Part shown: positions 44,546 through 57,009 of the stretch, in pieces
Position numbering within the stretch: position 1 is the first letter of the stretch
Layout: each line of letters begins with the position of its first letter
Assembly (NCBI GenBank): GCA_958450325.1
Contig: OY288256.1
Coordinates: 14,726,557 to 14,790,556, forward strand
Origin: Agrostemma githago
Taxonomy: Eukaryota; Streptophyta; Magnoliopsida; Caryophyllales; Caryophyllaceae
DNA: 64,000 bases
Reading direction: 5' to 3'
Notes under the pieces: generated by a model
Databases searched by the model: none
What the model saw: only the letters and a program-made list of their open reading frames with translations
What the model was told of the DNA's origin: nothing
Position numbers and translations under genes: made by a program

Positions 44546-45852
44546 CCATTCTTCATTAACCGTGCACCTTGCTAGCAGAAGGTAAACAATGTTGCAATCG
44601 ACAAGATGTGTAGAACAGTAAGAAACCTACATTGCTTATTAGGTGCGCCAATAGTGCCGTAGTGGACACTTTTACATTGATTAGTAGGCGCTAACAGTGT
44701 TGTAATGAACACTGAACTGAACACCCTAACCCCCCCCCCCCCAAAAAAAAAACCCCCAAACTGAAGGAACTAACCCGCACAAACCCCCCCAGACCCAGCA
44801 GAAATTGAAAAGAGGCCAAAATCAGGAACAGCGGAACCCAACAAAAAAAGAAAACCCTGAACTGATTACAAAGGAAGCGGACTCACTAGGAATCAGAAGG
44901 AACGTAGGAGAGAAAGGAGGAAGAAGAGACGCAAGAGAAGGAACACAGAAAGGGGACGCAAAGACCATGCAAGGAAGAAGTCTAAGCAGAGTAATAGAAG
45001 AGCAATGCGGATGGATATGGTGTCCTGCTACCCTGCTTTTATTCTAGTGAGGAGGCTGGATCGTATTTAAGAGGGAGCAATTAATAGCCTGGATGTGGAC
45101 TTGGCAGGTGAGACTAAAAGTGGTATTTAATGAATTCCAAGTACCTGACATCTTCCTAACTTAATTCTTCAAAATCCGCGATTCCCTTAACTCAATTACC
45201 ATAACTTCGTACTGATGAATCTACGAAATCACTTGGTACTGATGATGAACTGAATGAATTTGTAAGAGGAGGACAGCGTGATTTGTGCCTCAATTATAAT
45301 TACATGTGAGTGACTGATTAGGCAACGATGGAATCGCTTCCGTTGACAGGACTAAAGAATAATAAGTTGTCGAGGCGGGTATTTATTGTTGCTGGAACCA
45401 TGGTTACCGTTATTTTCCATGGATGATTACATGTAATTTGACATTATTCAGAATGAGTATCCTTAGCACGGATATCCGAGGCATGCTTTGGACAAATAGT
45501 ATGAACTTGGTCCTGCTGTATACTGTCTGCATGTGACAGTTATAGGAAGAATAAGCAGCAGTCGTTATCAGTCAATAATACAACGGCTGGACAGTTATTA
45601 TCGAACAGTCTAATCCAGTGTTTGTACCATCGTTAGAGACGAGGCCTAGCTTAAGAAAGAAAGGCAAGCCTTAAACATAAACACTACTGATAAAACAATG
45701 TTGTCTACAAGAAATATATAGTACAAAATTAGGCAACACATGCCTACATGTTTTTAAAGTCATAGTGCCACAGTCGCCATAAGCAGCTATCACCGAAAAT
45801 GAGGCGGACGTACGTACATATAGTAGACATGGATCAGTAATCGAGCAGCATA
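44546..45852. other. Intergenic region
   Basis: C and A homopolymers near 44730-44750 and A-rich DNA. An 80-codon plus-strand ORF at 44805-45047 is Lys/Arg/Glu-rich low complexity and is not called. Nothing else is seen. Confidence 0.4.
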
Positions 45853-46485
45853 TCAGTCGAGAACGACCACGTCTAGCGTGCTTAGCAAACCGAGAGCGAT
45901 GACACGTGCCCTGTCAACCTCTTCCCTACTGAACTGCTCGAAGTACTTGGCCCCAGTCTCTGCAGTAGTGCAGTCACTAACTTCCAGGTTCGATGAAGGG
46001 GTTCTTGCATCCGATTGGAAATTGTGTAGCATCATTTTAGCAATCACGTTCTCAGTCATATGGCACCTACATCTCTGCGAGACAACCATACTACCCCTGT
46101 AAACAATTGTCCGACCTCTACGATTCTTTTGTCGTAGACTTCTATTGTAGTCTACAGTCCATCGGGGTGCATCGAGACTTAGTAAAAACATATGCGCCCA
46201 CCCCCTACACACAACTGACACCGCTGCTCTGCCAGCTGCATCAAGTCTCATGAAAATATGTTCCATATAGTCCTCGTTAGAGAAGACTTTACTCGCCGCT
46301 GAGTATCGCCTGCCATAGATCCTAACATCATGCGAGCGGCCGTAAATGAAAGGCAGGCGCTCTATTTTGTTCTGCCTACTGCTGGATATAACTTCAGCCC
46401 TGTCTGCAGTTTCATTGTTTGTCACCCAACCTTTGCAACGATACGCGACCATAGTAATATCTGAAAGTCCTACACCGTATAGCAC
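45853..46485 (-). CDS. F-box-like ORF
   Basis: A 210-codon intact ORF. Residues about 67-105 (SNEDYMEHIFMRLDAAGRAA then VSVVCRGWAHMFL) have the spacing of an F-box (L..+..IF.RL..... .VC+.W). The remainder is basic in the middle (RQKNRRGRTIVYRG) and shows no Kelch or LRR pattern. F-box proteins are substrate adaptors of SCF ubiquitin ligases. A start at 46452 (MVAYRCKG) is also possible. It may be a fragment of a longer gene. Moderate to low certainty. Confidence 0.4.
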   Translation of the reverse strand: MLYGVGLSDITMVAYRCKGWVTNNETADRAEVISSSRQNKIERLPFIYGRSHDVRIYGRRYSAASKVFSNEDYMEHIFMRLDAAGRAAVSVVCRGWAHMFLLSLDAPRWTVDYNRSLRQKNRRGRTIVYRGSMVVSQRCRCHMTENVIAKMMLHNFQSDARTPSSNLEVSDCTTAETGAKYFEQFSREEVDRARVIALGLLSTLDVVVLD

Positions 46486-48963
46486 ATATCAGAGTAATGT
46501 TCGGGTACGATATTTAGGTCAATAATGCAGCAAAGAATCATTGATCAGGCTTCGGAAATAGCAATAATCGAATGGCAGCGCAGTATTGTCGACAAATAAA
46601 TTATACACTGGTCGACATCAGTGTGAAACATAGGATCGAGCCCGAAATGAAGAGCAAGAGCGAAAAACAGCTTTAGCCGTGTCAGCAGTCACGGCTAATG
46701 ACAAGAGACAAAAGCAAAAGGCAGCCGATAATAGTGAGAGGCCTAAAGAAGTGTTCCAATCACTATTCCAAAACCTTGTACCTAGCTATTTTCCTGGGTC
46801 AGCAGGAGATGCTTTGGATCATGGGAGATTACACATAATTAGTCACCCAAAACTCTAACCCAGGGGACCTAAACAACATGCAAATACCAAAAAGTATACT
46901 ATCTTGCACCATGTAATACTAACTACGTACAGATTATCAACATGTAGGATGACTGCCTACCACATATAATGAGTAATAATCTACAATTACAGTGATTCTC
47001 AACATAATAATGCATTACCTACCTTCTACTAATATCGAATTAGTGGATTGGTTAACATTCGGGCTTTGGCTGAAACACCTAAGAACTGCCGCTCTACTTT
47101 ATAGAAGCAAGATGTCTTATACGTAAATTTATAACAACCATATAATGAATATACATCTAATCATAATGAATGTATCTATCAAATAAAATACCCCTATACA
47201 TGATCGTAGTCCTCAAGTTGCATGGGATTTCTAATCTACGCATTCTGAACTAACAACATTTTGACACAGCAGCGCATATTTTAGCGAACATTCGATTCGC
47301 GTTCTAAATCTATATTCACCTAAAGTCTCGGACCTCTTCAGCTATCTAAATCATTCCAGAATTTTAATTTTCCCTCTCCTTCTCTGGTACCCACAAGTTG
47401 ATAGCCAGTAACCCGAGTAGTGTAAAATCAGAACATTGTAATCGAAGGAAAAAAATGACTCTACGCTTATGAACTCGGCTGTTTTTCATTTGACCTATAT
47501 AAAAATATTTGTTAGTATACTGGTTTGGTTAGTATTGTTCAGAATATTTTTCAGTCGCCTTCCCCTGAAATATCATCATGACTTATAGTCCCGATAAGGT
47601 ATATATAACTCAGTATATAGCAGGAGGTACATTCAATTACCTAACCCTTTGCATGGCTATGGAAGCATAGATATATCAACATGATCAAAGCAGGTACAGG
47701 AGGACAACTCTGAATTGGACTTCAAATCAGTAAACGAACATAAACTGACAGGTTCAAAGAGATAACCCAAAGAAAAAGATGCAAGACAGGAAGAAATAGA
47801 AAGATAAAAAAAGAAGCAACTCATCATAGAGATGCTAAGCGTCATGTACATGAGGCCACGACAACGGCTAAACGTAGCATTTTCTAGGAATATTTCGTGA
47901 ATACCGTGAAGTAAAATAATAAACGCTCATGAAGAGTAGAAGGCTTACAATTACAATGTTGCAGGTGTGTGGGAGCTCAACACATGCAGCAGAAGAGAGT
48001 GGAGGAAGAAACAGGCGCAACGCTTGTAACCGGGGGTAATATTTTTTTACAGGGGTCTGTTATTGTGTTAATGGTAAAAGAAGGTAAGAAGTTGAGGGGT
48101 CATTAATAGCATTGGTTGGTGAAATCAAGTGCCAGCTCGGTAAGTGTGAGGAGAGCGGCTCTTTTGTTTGATATTTCTTTGGCTAGAAAGTCCTACACTC
48201 CTATTGCAATTATCACATGAATAAGAAAATCAAATATTGTTGGACCTGAAAATCTCGAACACGAACATAAATGCAAACACGACAATAGTAGATCCAAAAA
48301 CGATCCAATAACTTTCGATCTGTATCTTTACTAATTACAGTTAAGGCGATAACGAGGAAATTATCTCTGCATGTACGATAAAGAAGTTGAGCATGAACAA
48401 TATTTTTTATCTCACAATGTTGATGTACAATAATTGTCGTAAATCAATGACAGGTCGAGATCATCATCCTCCTAATTCTTTTTCAACACAAAGTACATGG
48501 TTCGCGGTAAGCCTCCACACATGTGCCTTAGAATTAATGAACTGAACAACGGTACAACTTTTGTTTCTTCAATCGACATTAACCGTCATGCAAAATTAAA
48601 AAGTATCCTTTCGCTGTGAGCAAAATCCCAGCCTGGCTTTCTATAAATAATTAGACACGACGTCAATTGACTTAAACATATTGGTCTATGAAATAGTCTC
48701 CGTGAGTTGCGAATGGTAAGCTAGGTACTGATATGTCACGCTATGAATCAATGATAATAAAACGCACTATTTTCCATCACAAACGCACCAAACTAAGGCC
48801 GTAACCTACTAAATAATAACATCTCAAATGATCATTAAACAAGGCCAATCATCAATGCACTGCCCCGAAACAGATTAAACTGAACGCAGGTTTGTCCTAA
48901 AATGAATGTAGTACGGCCTCGGTTTGGTTGTTGAGATCACGCGTCAACACATCACACAAACAG
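46486..48963. other. Intergenic region between F-box-like ORF and XS-like 2
   Basis: AT-rich DNA without supported ORFs. No strong repeat or RNA gene is recognised. Confidence 0.4.
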
Positions 48964-49464
48964 TTACGGATATAGCATTAGCCGTGCATCTAAAATTTTC
49001 TCAAATTTATCTTCACTGTCGTGGTACGGCGCAGCAACCGCGCCCACTTTGACGGTGGACGAAACGAACTGGTACTGCGTCTGGCTCGGCAAGTATTCGT
49101 TGTCCTCCTGTGCTGCAGTCCACGAACAAATGCCAGCAAATGTATCAGTCTTTGCAGGGATGTGTTCTTTCCCGTAACCATATTCTCTGAAAAGGTACCC
49201 AAGCCTAAAAGCATGACAATATTTGTCCAGACCTTCTTCAAACTCTAACACTACAGCTTTGTTGAAAGCGACGCCCTGCCGTCTAGGTACGGGTCCCAAA
49301 CTCACAACTGGATAGCCCAGAGTTCTCAGTCTGTCCATGAGCATCATGTGGCGCCCCGCCGCCGAGCCTGTGACTTGTATGTGATACGGCATATCATCAA
49401 CTATACACCTAGCAGGATACGCATATTCGGCGACATAAGCTTCAGTATTGTGCACACCTTCCAT
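48964..49464 (-). CDS. XS-domain-like protein 2
   Basis: A 166-aa intact ORF. It starts MEGVHNTEAYVAEYAYPARC and has DDMPYHIQVTG, LGYPVVSLGPVPRRQG, FNKAVVLEFEEGLDKYCHAF, YGYGKEHI and CSWTAAQEDNEYL. The same blocks occur in the other three copies. It is closest to copy 3 (shared MEG start, VDDMP, RQGVAF). The last line ends ILDARLMLYP. The order fits an XS-like domain from nearly the first to the last residue, so the protein is a stand-alone domain. Confidence 0.55.
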   Translation of the reverse strand: MEGVHNTEAYVAEYAYPARCIVDDMPYHIQVTGSAAGRHMMLMDRLRTLGYPVVSLGPVPRRQGVAFNKAVVLEFEEGLDKYCHAFRLGYLFREYGYGKEHIPAKTDTFAGICSWTAAQEDNEYLPSQTQYQFVSSTVKVGAVAAPYHDSEDKFEKILDARLMLYP

Positions 49465-49941
49465 CCCCTGGCTGTCTCGCAGCAGTCTACAACAAAAAGA
49501 ACCTCAGAAATCTACCAACTAATCAAGGACCTCAAATAAACTATCACTCCATCAAACAGACGACCTTGTTACACAAGGTGCAAAGATAAAGTCAAATCAA
49601 GTTAACCCCATCTCGGCAAGACTAAACCAGCAACAAGACACGACAAGAGCAGTTATAAAACGCCTACGCCTAGCCAGAAGTCCCCGAAACTCTAGAAATA
49701 GCTATAAGACAATTACGCGTGCACAACACACAAACCGGGTCAGACAGAGAACCTGTTACACTTCAACTACTAATAATCCAGAGTTTGGGAAGCCATCAGT
49801 TCCTCTGACTCGTATCAGTGTACCCACAATTGATCCGTTAGGGTTTTCTAGTCCCCCAAACCGAAACTATGTACATTTAGTGGAGAAGATAATAAGGAGA
49901 AGAATATAATAGCACCCAACTAAAGGCCATGTCGACGAAAA
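49465..49941. other. Upstream flank of XS-like 2
   Basis: A possible leader or upstream exon (GACAG before the ATG could be a splice acceptor). No ORF is supported. Confidence 0.35.
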
Positions 49942-50195
49942 AAATCCCTAAACTAACCGCAAATTCAGATTTGTTTACCAAATGCGAGGAAAACCCATTG
50001 ATCTGTTAGGGTTTCCCAGACCCCACAAACTTCTAAACCTATCTACAACTTCTAAATTGGAAACTGTTGGCCAGAAACCCTAAAATAACCGCAAATTCAG
50101 AAATGTTTGCCAAATGGGTGGAAAACCCATTGATCTGTTAGGATTTTCCAGACCCCACAAACTTTTAAATCTATCTACAACTTAAAAATTGGATG
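49942..50195. repeat. About 132-base tandem duplication
   Basis: AACCGCAAATTCAGA at about 49955 recurs at about 50087. Both are followed by AAAACCCATTGATCTGTTAGG and CCAGACCCCACAAACTT and CTATCTACAACTT. Two copies. Confidence 0.85.
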
Positions 50196-50898
50196 ATACA
50201 TTTCACCTGCACTACAAAGCAGCCATAAAAAACACAGATCTACATGAGATAACATATACAGTGATGGCGAATTGAATGAAACGCTACGATGGGCAAACGG
50301 CAACGAAATACGTGCAGCAGTAGCGAGCAGATCAAGTTCATCAAAGGTTCCATGAACCACATTCCGAACCTAACATTCTACACAACAGTTCACCAAAATC
50401 GTAACATCAAGTAGCTCGGCATAGCAATATACATGGGCAGGCGATACTGGTCACATAACAACTAACCTTAACAACTACATACTGGTCACATATTTTACGA
50501 TCATGAAACACTAACCACGACTCTTTTTCCTGTATTTGTGAAACATTTTACAGCTTCTCCACTATCCATTTTTTTTAGTGAAAAGAGCTCAAGATCTGAG
50601 TAGCTTACATACATTGTTGGCCGCTGATCATGAACCAGATAAATTTTGAAACCGCCGTAAGCCACAACAAAGAATAATACGGAGTAGATTGCGTCAGGTT
50701 TCACCCGATCTGTGGAGAAGGATAGACATGACGGTGTTTGAGAGCTCTGTGGCAAGTGTCCTATAACATGCATTTCAATAAGTTTGTAGTGTGGTCTACA
50801 TGATTATTAATAGGATACTCCCCTGTATCGCGTATTAGATGCACGTGAAGCTATTGTTCATACTGTAGCGATTACCTCTTAGTTTCTCACCTAAAAAG
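50196..50898. other. Intergenic region
   Basis: No supported gene. Short minus-strand ORFs at 50175-50360 and 50501-50773 show no domain or conservation within the window. Confidence 0.35.
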
Positions 50899-50900
50899 TA

Positions 50901-50972
50901 CTCCCTCTGATTTTTAATAATGTTCCCCTTTGTTTAATATATGTGAGGTATAATTATAAAAATCGGAGGGAG
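50901..50972. mobile_element. Stowaway-type MITE (Tc1/mariner)
   Basis: Starts CTCCCTCTGATTTTTA and ends ATAAAAATCGGAGGGAG, a near-perfect inverted repeat, flanked by TA at 50899-50900 and 50973-50974. The CTCCCTC start and TA target duplication are typical of Stowaway elements. At 72 bases it is non-coding and very short. Confidence 0.88.
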
Positions 50973-50974
50973 TA

Positions 50975-51914
50975 ATATACTTCACGTTTCTAACACGGAG
51001 TAGTTGATAAGCATATAAGCGTAAGATATGTAACGTTTCTAAGCAGTCTCGGTCTTAGGACTCCAATGTTCAATCCATGTACTTGTACCATGCTTTCGAG
51101 AGTCAACGTGTGTGAGGTCAAAGGCCTCCTCTATTTTTTTTTATCCAGGTTGTCTGTCATTATGTACTCTCTCAAGTGGTCTGTCAAACTCAAACACATG
51201 TCAACATATGCGTATACTGTTGCACCGAAAACTGAGCTCATCGAAAACGCGCGCAGAATCCAATCGCACCGAACAGCTAGACACACACAGATAGCCAGAA
51301 AGAACCACTGTAAAAACCCGCTCATAAACGCGACACTACAACACCAAACAACCTTGTTATGTTTATATACTCCACTATACTCGTGCAGAGACCTCTAAAT
51401 GATGTACAAAAAACAAAGCAGCCTGCATTCTGCCAGCCGCAAGGAATTGCATGCAAGGTGTTCCGATGTACATTTCTGAAGACCGAGAGTCGGACTGCTC
51501 TTCCACGTCAGCAAAGTACATTGCCAGGACGGGAGACAAAGAAGGGTAAATAATAGTAACCAAGATCCGAACCCTCAATCGGCTAATCATGATACATGTG
51601 TTAACGTAGACTCGCCACCACTCAAACAAACCAAACACATTTGAACCCAAAGATATGTATCCAAAAAAATGATACACAACATTAGTTCACTTTAACCAAT
51701 CACAATCGATCAAGTCCATTAACAAACGCGATACAAACACACCAAACGAATGGAGACAATTGAGCTACAATCGAAGCAAACAGCTAACAACTGAGCCCTG
51801 CAACCAAAGTCGAATGAAAGAGACTGTACCCAAAAGCGTGATTCATTCTTCCTTTCCAAATCTTGAAGGGACCAAATCTAATTATTACTCGCTTCTCCCA
51901 CATAAAAACAGCAA
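50975..51914. other. Intergenic region downstream of XS-like 3
   Basis: No supported ORF. The plus-strand ORF at 51066-51398 shows no domain. Confidence 0.35.
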
Positions 51915-52442
51915 TCACTCTCTAGTATCCCACATAAATAGTTCTGGGTACAAGTTCAAGAGTTCACTAATCACACTATCAAATTCCATACCGTCGTCTC
52001 CGGATGCGGCAGCATCTGCATTCGTCTTCAGTGCAGTCGGAATAAATCGATATTGCACATCCTGTGGCAGATATGCGTTGTCTTCTCGTGCTGCAACCCA
52101 TACACGAATGCCCCCGAATGATTCAATGCACTCGGAGATGCGTCCCTTTCCAAAGCCCGCTTCTTCAGCAAGTCTCCCAACCCTAAGGGCAGGCCAGTAA
52201 TTGTCCATGCCTTCTTCAAACTCCAACACTATAGCTTTCCTGAAGGCGACGCCCGGTTGTCTGGTTACTGGCTCCAAACTCACTATTGGATAGCCTAGGT
52301 CTCTTATCGCGTCCTTCGCAATCGTGTGGCAGCGCGCCGATGAACGGGTGCTCCGGATATGGTGGGGCATATCGTCAACTATCTACCGCGAAGGGTATGC
52401 GTATTCGGACACGAAACCTTCAATGGCATGCGCACCTTCCAT
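51915..52442 (-). pseudogene. XS-domain-like 3 (one nonsense codon)
   Basis: The frame opens with ATG at 52442 (MEGAHAIEGFVSEYAYPSR), then meets TAG at codon 20 where copies 1 and 2 have cysteine, and continues DDMPHHI, LGYPIVSLEPVTRQPG, FRKAIVLEFEEGMDNYWPAL, AGFGKGRI and RVWVAAREDNAYLPQ to 51915. A single stop in an otherwise well kept frame suggests recent loss or a start at the internal ATG at 52370, which would drop the first block. C-terminus NLYPELFMWDTRE. Confidence 0.55.
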
Positions 52443-53060
52443 TTTACTGTTATGTGCACCGTTCAGATATACTACAGATGCAGTCCTCCACCCCTGTAGC
52501 ATTCAGCATTAAAAAATTGTATAGCTACTCTCACTGCCTTCATTCAGATGCTAATTCACAGTTTGTAATGATAGTTATTCTTCTAGCTCTTACTCGGATG
52601 AAACAGTAAGAGTATATATTGGATATGTAGGCATTGATAATGGACTATCTTTTAGTGTTTCCAGTTACCCAAAATGGCATCCACTAAACTAAATACATGC
52701 TACGCATTGTTTCTTTTACAGAGGTATGATGGTTCTTTCTAGACCTGCAACTTTGTAACGACGAACACGAAATGGGATTTTGTCTCACATTAGAGGAAGA
52801 CACGAACAAAACATCGAACAACCGAAACGAAGAAGTGAAATCATACAAACCATAATTATGTCTAGAAAGCGGAGCTACAGACGAAATTCAAATCCGTCAA
52901 CTCCTGACAATAGTCCCAGGAGGACAACACAACACAGAAGCAGCAGATACAACAAAAAGACACACAGAGAAAATTAAGCAACAAGCAGCAGAAAGCAAAG
53001 TAAACAAACAATTATCCTAAGCATCGATATGCCCCAGGACACGTCCACTATCACACCACA
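52443..53060. other. Spacer between XS-like 3 and 4
   Basis: No supported feature. The plus-strand ORF at 52780-52977 is basic low-complexity. Confidence 0.35.
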
Positions 53061-53582
53061 TCAGGCCTGGTAGAATGAGGAGTAGAGTTGTTTTAGCATT
53101 CCCATGATCTCATTGTAATGACATTCCTACAGTGCATCCGCGACAGCAATACCAAAACCCTTTTGGGATATAGGGACCATGTCATAAAGACTCATAATCA
53201 TTATCTCCTTTCCCCACGTAACCGCGGTCCGCCCGCATGCCGACCCACAGATATGGCCCGTCAGTAGAGCTGGTCTAGATCGTAAATTGATCCTTTCCTC
53301 TCCCCTTTTCTGAAAGACGTACTCATGTTTGAAAGCACTAATATAATTAGCACTCCCTCTATGAAAGTGCACTACGGCTGCCTTTTGAAAAACAGACTCG
53401 CGGTTTCTCCACACTGTCTCAACCTTTGAGACCGGGTATCCCAGGCGAAGCAGGTAATCCCTTAGTAGGGCAAGACTCCTACTTGTCACGACTCCTCCGT
53501 CAATGTTGTATGGCATGTTTTCAATGATGCACTGGGGAGGATAAAGGTATTCCGTTAGTGGGTCACTGCAGGCTACATTCAT
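53061..53582 (-). pseudogene. XS-domain-like 4 (frameshifts and a stop)
   Basis: N-terminal part in frame: TEYLYPPQCIIENMPYNIDG, LGYPVSKVETVWRN, FQKAAVVHFHRGSANYISAF. The block corresponding to GPNLWVATREDLKYL of copy 1 appears as YLWVGMRADRGYV in another frame, so at least two frameshifts flank it. A TAG at 53127 cuts the frame and the family's C-terminal HYNEIMGMLKQLYSSFY follows to a stop at 53061. Closest to copy 1 at both ends. Confidence 0.6.
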
Positions 53583-54420
53583 CCTCGTTTTTATTTTTTG
53601 TGAGCATTCCCTGCATCCTTCTCCCCTACATCGCCCTTCCCAGACATCAGTTCCTTCTCTTTATTATCTAAAGTGTTGGTGTTTGAACTGCTCATTTCGG
53701 TAGGTGTTTGGGATACTTGTTCTGAAATAACTTACAGTTGTGGGTTGTATTGGAACCAGTTTCTAAAATGACTTCCTTCTAATCTATTTATAGAGGTGGC
53801 ACAAAAGCTGTGACATTGATTGCTCAATAGCTGAAGAAATGACAATACATGGCAGTGAAAAGGTAAGCATGCAAATGTTCCACAAGTCTGAAGACTCTAT
53901 CTCTGAAAAGACCACACAATCTTTCATGAGTTCCAAGGAGACATATTTTGAATGAAGCACGCCAACCTAGCGAGCAGTACGTGAGTGGTTCTTTTCATTT
54001 ATGTGCACCTACTGCTAAGCAAAACACAAGTGCATGGAAAGCTCAAGTATGTGGACATCATTTAAAGGAATACGAGCATATGCAACACATAATAATAGGA
54101 ATACAATAAAGATTAATGGAGGTACGGGAGCGATGCATAAGACATATCGTATAAACTGTAGAAACTCGTCAGAGAACACCTGATCTAAACTCCGGCACCA
54201 CTGATCGGAAGGATAGCGTTGTAATGGAAGGCTTCACCTTTTTGGGGACGAAAGGTCTAGGAGCGGGAAGAGTGAATTGTGTGTCTGTCCTTGGTCAACT
54301 GGTCATGATGGCTTTTGGTGGGTAGGTGTGACTTTAATGAAGGGTTAGGTGGGTGCTGTCATAGTTACTCTCCCTTTATTTTCAGGCAGGTACCGGGCTC
54401 TGGCGGATCTTGACAAAGAG
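53583..54420. other. Intergenic region upstream of XS-like 4
   Basis: No gene is seen. It may contain the promoter of the minus-strand copy 4. Confidence 0.35.
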
Positions 54421-54513
54421 TAAGCGTCAAACACCCGGCCGATTACTTTCGAGACTCGGACAAGTAAGCGTCAAACATCCGGCCGATGACTTTCGAGACT
54501 CGGACATTTCCGG
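54421..54513. repeat. 46-base tandem duplication
   Basis: AAGTAAGCGTCAAACA(C/T)CCGGCCGAT(T/G)ACTTTCGAGACTCGGACA occurs twice in direct succession. Confidence 0.9.
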
Positions 54514-54728
54514 GTTGGTTTCGCGGGTTTTCCCCGGGCGACTTCCCGCTGTTTTTTTTTTGGGTACAGGTGTACATATTGCTATATCACAACCAAATTT
54601 TGAACAATCCTGTCCCAAGTCAACAGTATTACTTAACATGATCCAGATCGTCACAAAAGTGACACACGGTCTGACTGCGACTGTTCTGCACCCGTAAGTC
54701 CATAATCTGTCTCGCCTTAAAATTTTAG

Positions 54729-54821
54729 AAATGACTACTTATTAGAAGCATTGGATTACAGAAGACCAGTCGGGGGCACATCATCGACACGACAGGTAAT
54801 AAAATGACTACTTATTAGAAG
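54729..54821. repeat. 20-base direct repeat next to element B
   Basis: AAATGACTACTTATTAGAAG occurs at about 54729 and about 54802, 73 bases apart, just left of the element B LTR. It is too long and misplaced to be the retroelement target duplication. Confidence 0.7.
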
Positions 54822-55837
54822 TTTTTGACTACATGTGGACATGACGTAGGTCCACCCCGACGCGGCCACGCGCGGGTTTTGGTAGGCAAATGAATCTCGT
54901 GGTAAGATTGTTCTCGGGTTCGAAATTTAAGTCAAAATGGAGTCGCCACCGAATTTTGTGGTTATTCGGAACCATACGAGCCCACTCTATGTCGTCATGG
55001 GCTACACACAAAGTAAGCCCACTTCGATTTCAGTGTTTATGGGGCCCGTCCCTTTGCATTGTTATATCGATACCGTTTACACCGGCTTTCGTATATAAAA
55101 TGACTCTCGTGCACCAAGGGTTTCGGACATCCGGAAACCAAAGATTCTGAGTAAGGGGTGAGGTACGTGTTGGGAAGCCCACTAAGGACACCCAACCCCG
55201 CCCGCACATGGCGGCCTCTACTAAGACATCGTTCGTGTTCGTGTACGCGCGCTAGTAAAATGACTAAATGATATGCAAACAGCGTTTTCGGGCTAAGCAT
55301 GTGAATTTTGCGTTAACTACGTCATTTAATGCATCTTAATTATGGTCGAAGTGATTTAGCATGCGGGGCTTATTTATAAAGCGTAAAGCAAATAAATAAA
55401 TAAAGCTCGAAAGGAAATGAAAATAACGTACAAGTTACACGGGCGGAAATACAACCCGGAATTCACAATACAACATTACGTAAAAATGATAAACAAAATA
55501 AAAATAACGCAATACGATGATAGGAACGGACCCGTATGTAAACTAGACCGCGAAATATGTAGATGGACTAACCCCGTTTAAATGCACATTATGTTGTACA
55601 TCAAACGAAGGACGGAAACATGAGACTGTGGCATATTGCTAGCCCGATCTCGTATTCCGTAGTCTCGTCCCGACTTATCATGTCAAAAATTGATCAAGGT
55701 CGTTCTACGTGTCGTGATGTGCATGGTTTTGAAAATAGGAAGGTCACGTGATGGTCTTTACACGTGATGACTAAAGTCGATAAAAGGACGGGGTTTGAAA
55801 TGTGTGTCAGACCCCTCGGTTTTATGGGTTACAGGAC

Positions 55838-55950
55838 CCACTCGATCGAGTCGTGGGCTGACTCGGTCGAGTGCGTCCTTTACGCAGCTACTGCCCATTT
55901 TTATGGGTGCTACTCGATCGAGTAGCATATGTACTCGGTCGAGTAGACCC
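55838..55950. repeat. Four-palindrome cassette, transcribed part of LTR B
   Basis: CTCGATCGAG or CTCGGTCGAG cores at 55841, 55862, 55912 and 55932, in pairs split by a 40-base spacer with CAGCTACTGCCCATTT. It lies downstream of the LTR TATA box in transcription sense. Confidence 0.85.
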
Positions 55951-56681
55951 TGTACGAGTGATAACTCGTTTTGTTTTATGACTTAAAATCGATGGTTGGC
56001 CAAACCAAATACGAATATCGCATGATTCGTATTTAACTTGGCCTCCGGTACTATAATCGTGTATGAACGATTATAATACCGTTATCGGAGTTTTAGAAAA
56101 ATGTTTATCGTTATACTAGAAAATTTGAATTAGTGACGAAATGCTTCCCTCTACGTCACGACATCGGAACTAACTCTTTCGAGTTATGTGACGTCGGTTT
56201 TCGTGTCAACGGGTTCCGCACTAACTATAGAAAAGGGATCAAATACGTTCAACTATTACCGTTCGCAATCGCGTCACGCCCCTGAGTACATTGGGACGGG
56301 GCTCCTCGAAAGGGCTCCACCTCCGTCGTTGCTCGTAAAGGGATTAGACGGACTTTAGGCAAACATCGTAGTCAAACGGATTTAAAACCGGATTTTGATA
56401 CTAGTTTACGTATACGCGGTATAATAACGATATTAGTAATGAAAGATGATATAAAAATGAAAATGCAAAAAGTATAATAACGTTAGTGCTAGTGTTAGTG
56501 TTACTACGATTATGATTACAATGCGAGACACGATAAAGTAAACAAAATGACGGAGTAATAGAGATCGAAATGGGGTTTAGGACACCCTCAACATACATGC
56601 TAGGTATAGGCCTCGGAAATGGACTCGTAAATAGCGACGGGACGCCGGAGTATCGAGGATGTACGCGAGTTATGGTGTGTG

Positions 56682-56697
56682 TGTGTGTGTGTGTGTT
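56682..56697. repeat. Short (GT)n microsatellite in LTR B
   Basis: About ten GT units (ACACAC on the transcribed strand) within the LTR. Confidence 0.8.
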
Positions 56698-56863
56698 GCA
56701 TCGGTTTCCGAGGGACAAAGGGCTCGGGATTGGTGTGTTTGGCTTAGGGTTTCTAAGGCTTTGTAGCGTAGAGTGTAGAGTGTATTAGGGCTGAAAATGT
56801 AGGGTGAAAATGTAGGGTGTAAAAGTTTGGTCAAAAGTTGTGAAATGCATGGGGATGAAGCGG

Positions 56864-56871
56864 TATTTATA
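56864..56871 (-). promoter_or_regulatory. TATA box of LTR B
   Basis: The minus strand reads TATAAATA, matching both LTRs of A in position relative to the cassette. Confidence 0.6.
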
Positions 56872-56889
56872 GGCGTTTCCCACGACATA

Positions 56890-57009
56890 GGGGCACTCGA
56901 TCGAGTGGCCCTAGTGCACTCGATCGAGTGCCTTTGCAAACGGGCCAAACTCGGTTTTTTGGCGCTCCACTCGACCGAGTGGGTCAATCCACTCGATCGA
57001 GTGGGTCAA
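56890..57009. repeat. Four-palindrome cassette upstream of the TATA box, LTR B
   Basis: Palindromes at about 56893, 56916, 56967 (CTCGACCGAG) and 56989. Same position and layout as in element A. Confidence 0.88.

Noticed and set aside
44805..45047. 80-codon Lys/Arg/Glu-rich ORF
   Set aside because: Low-complexity A-rich DNA, no conserved blocks or context.
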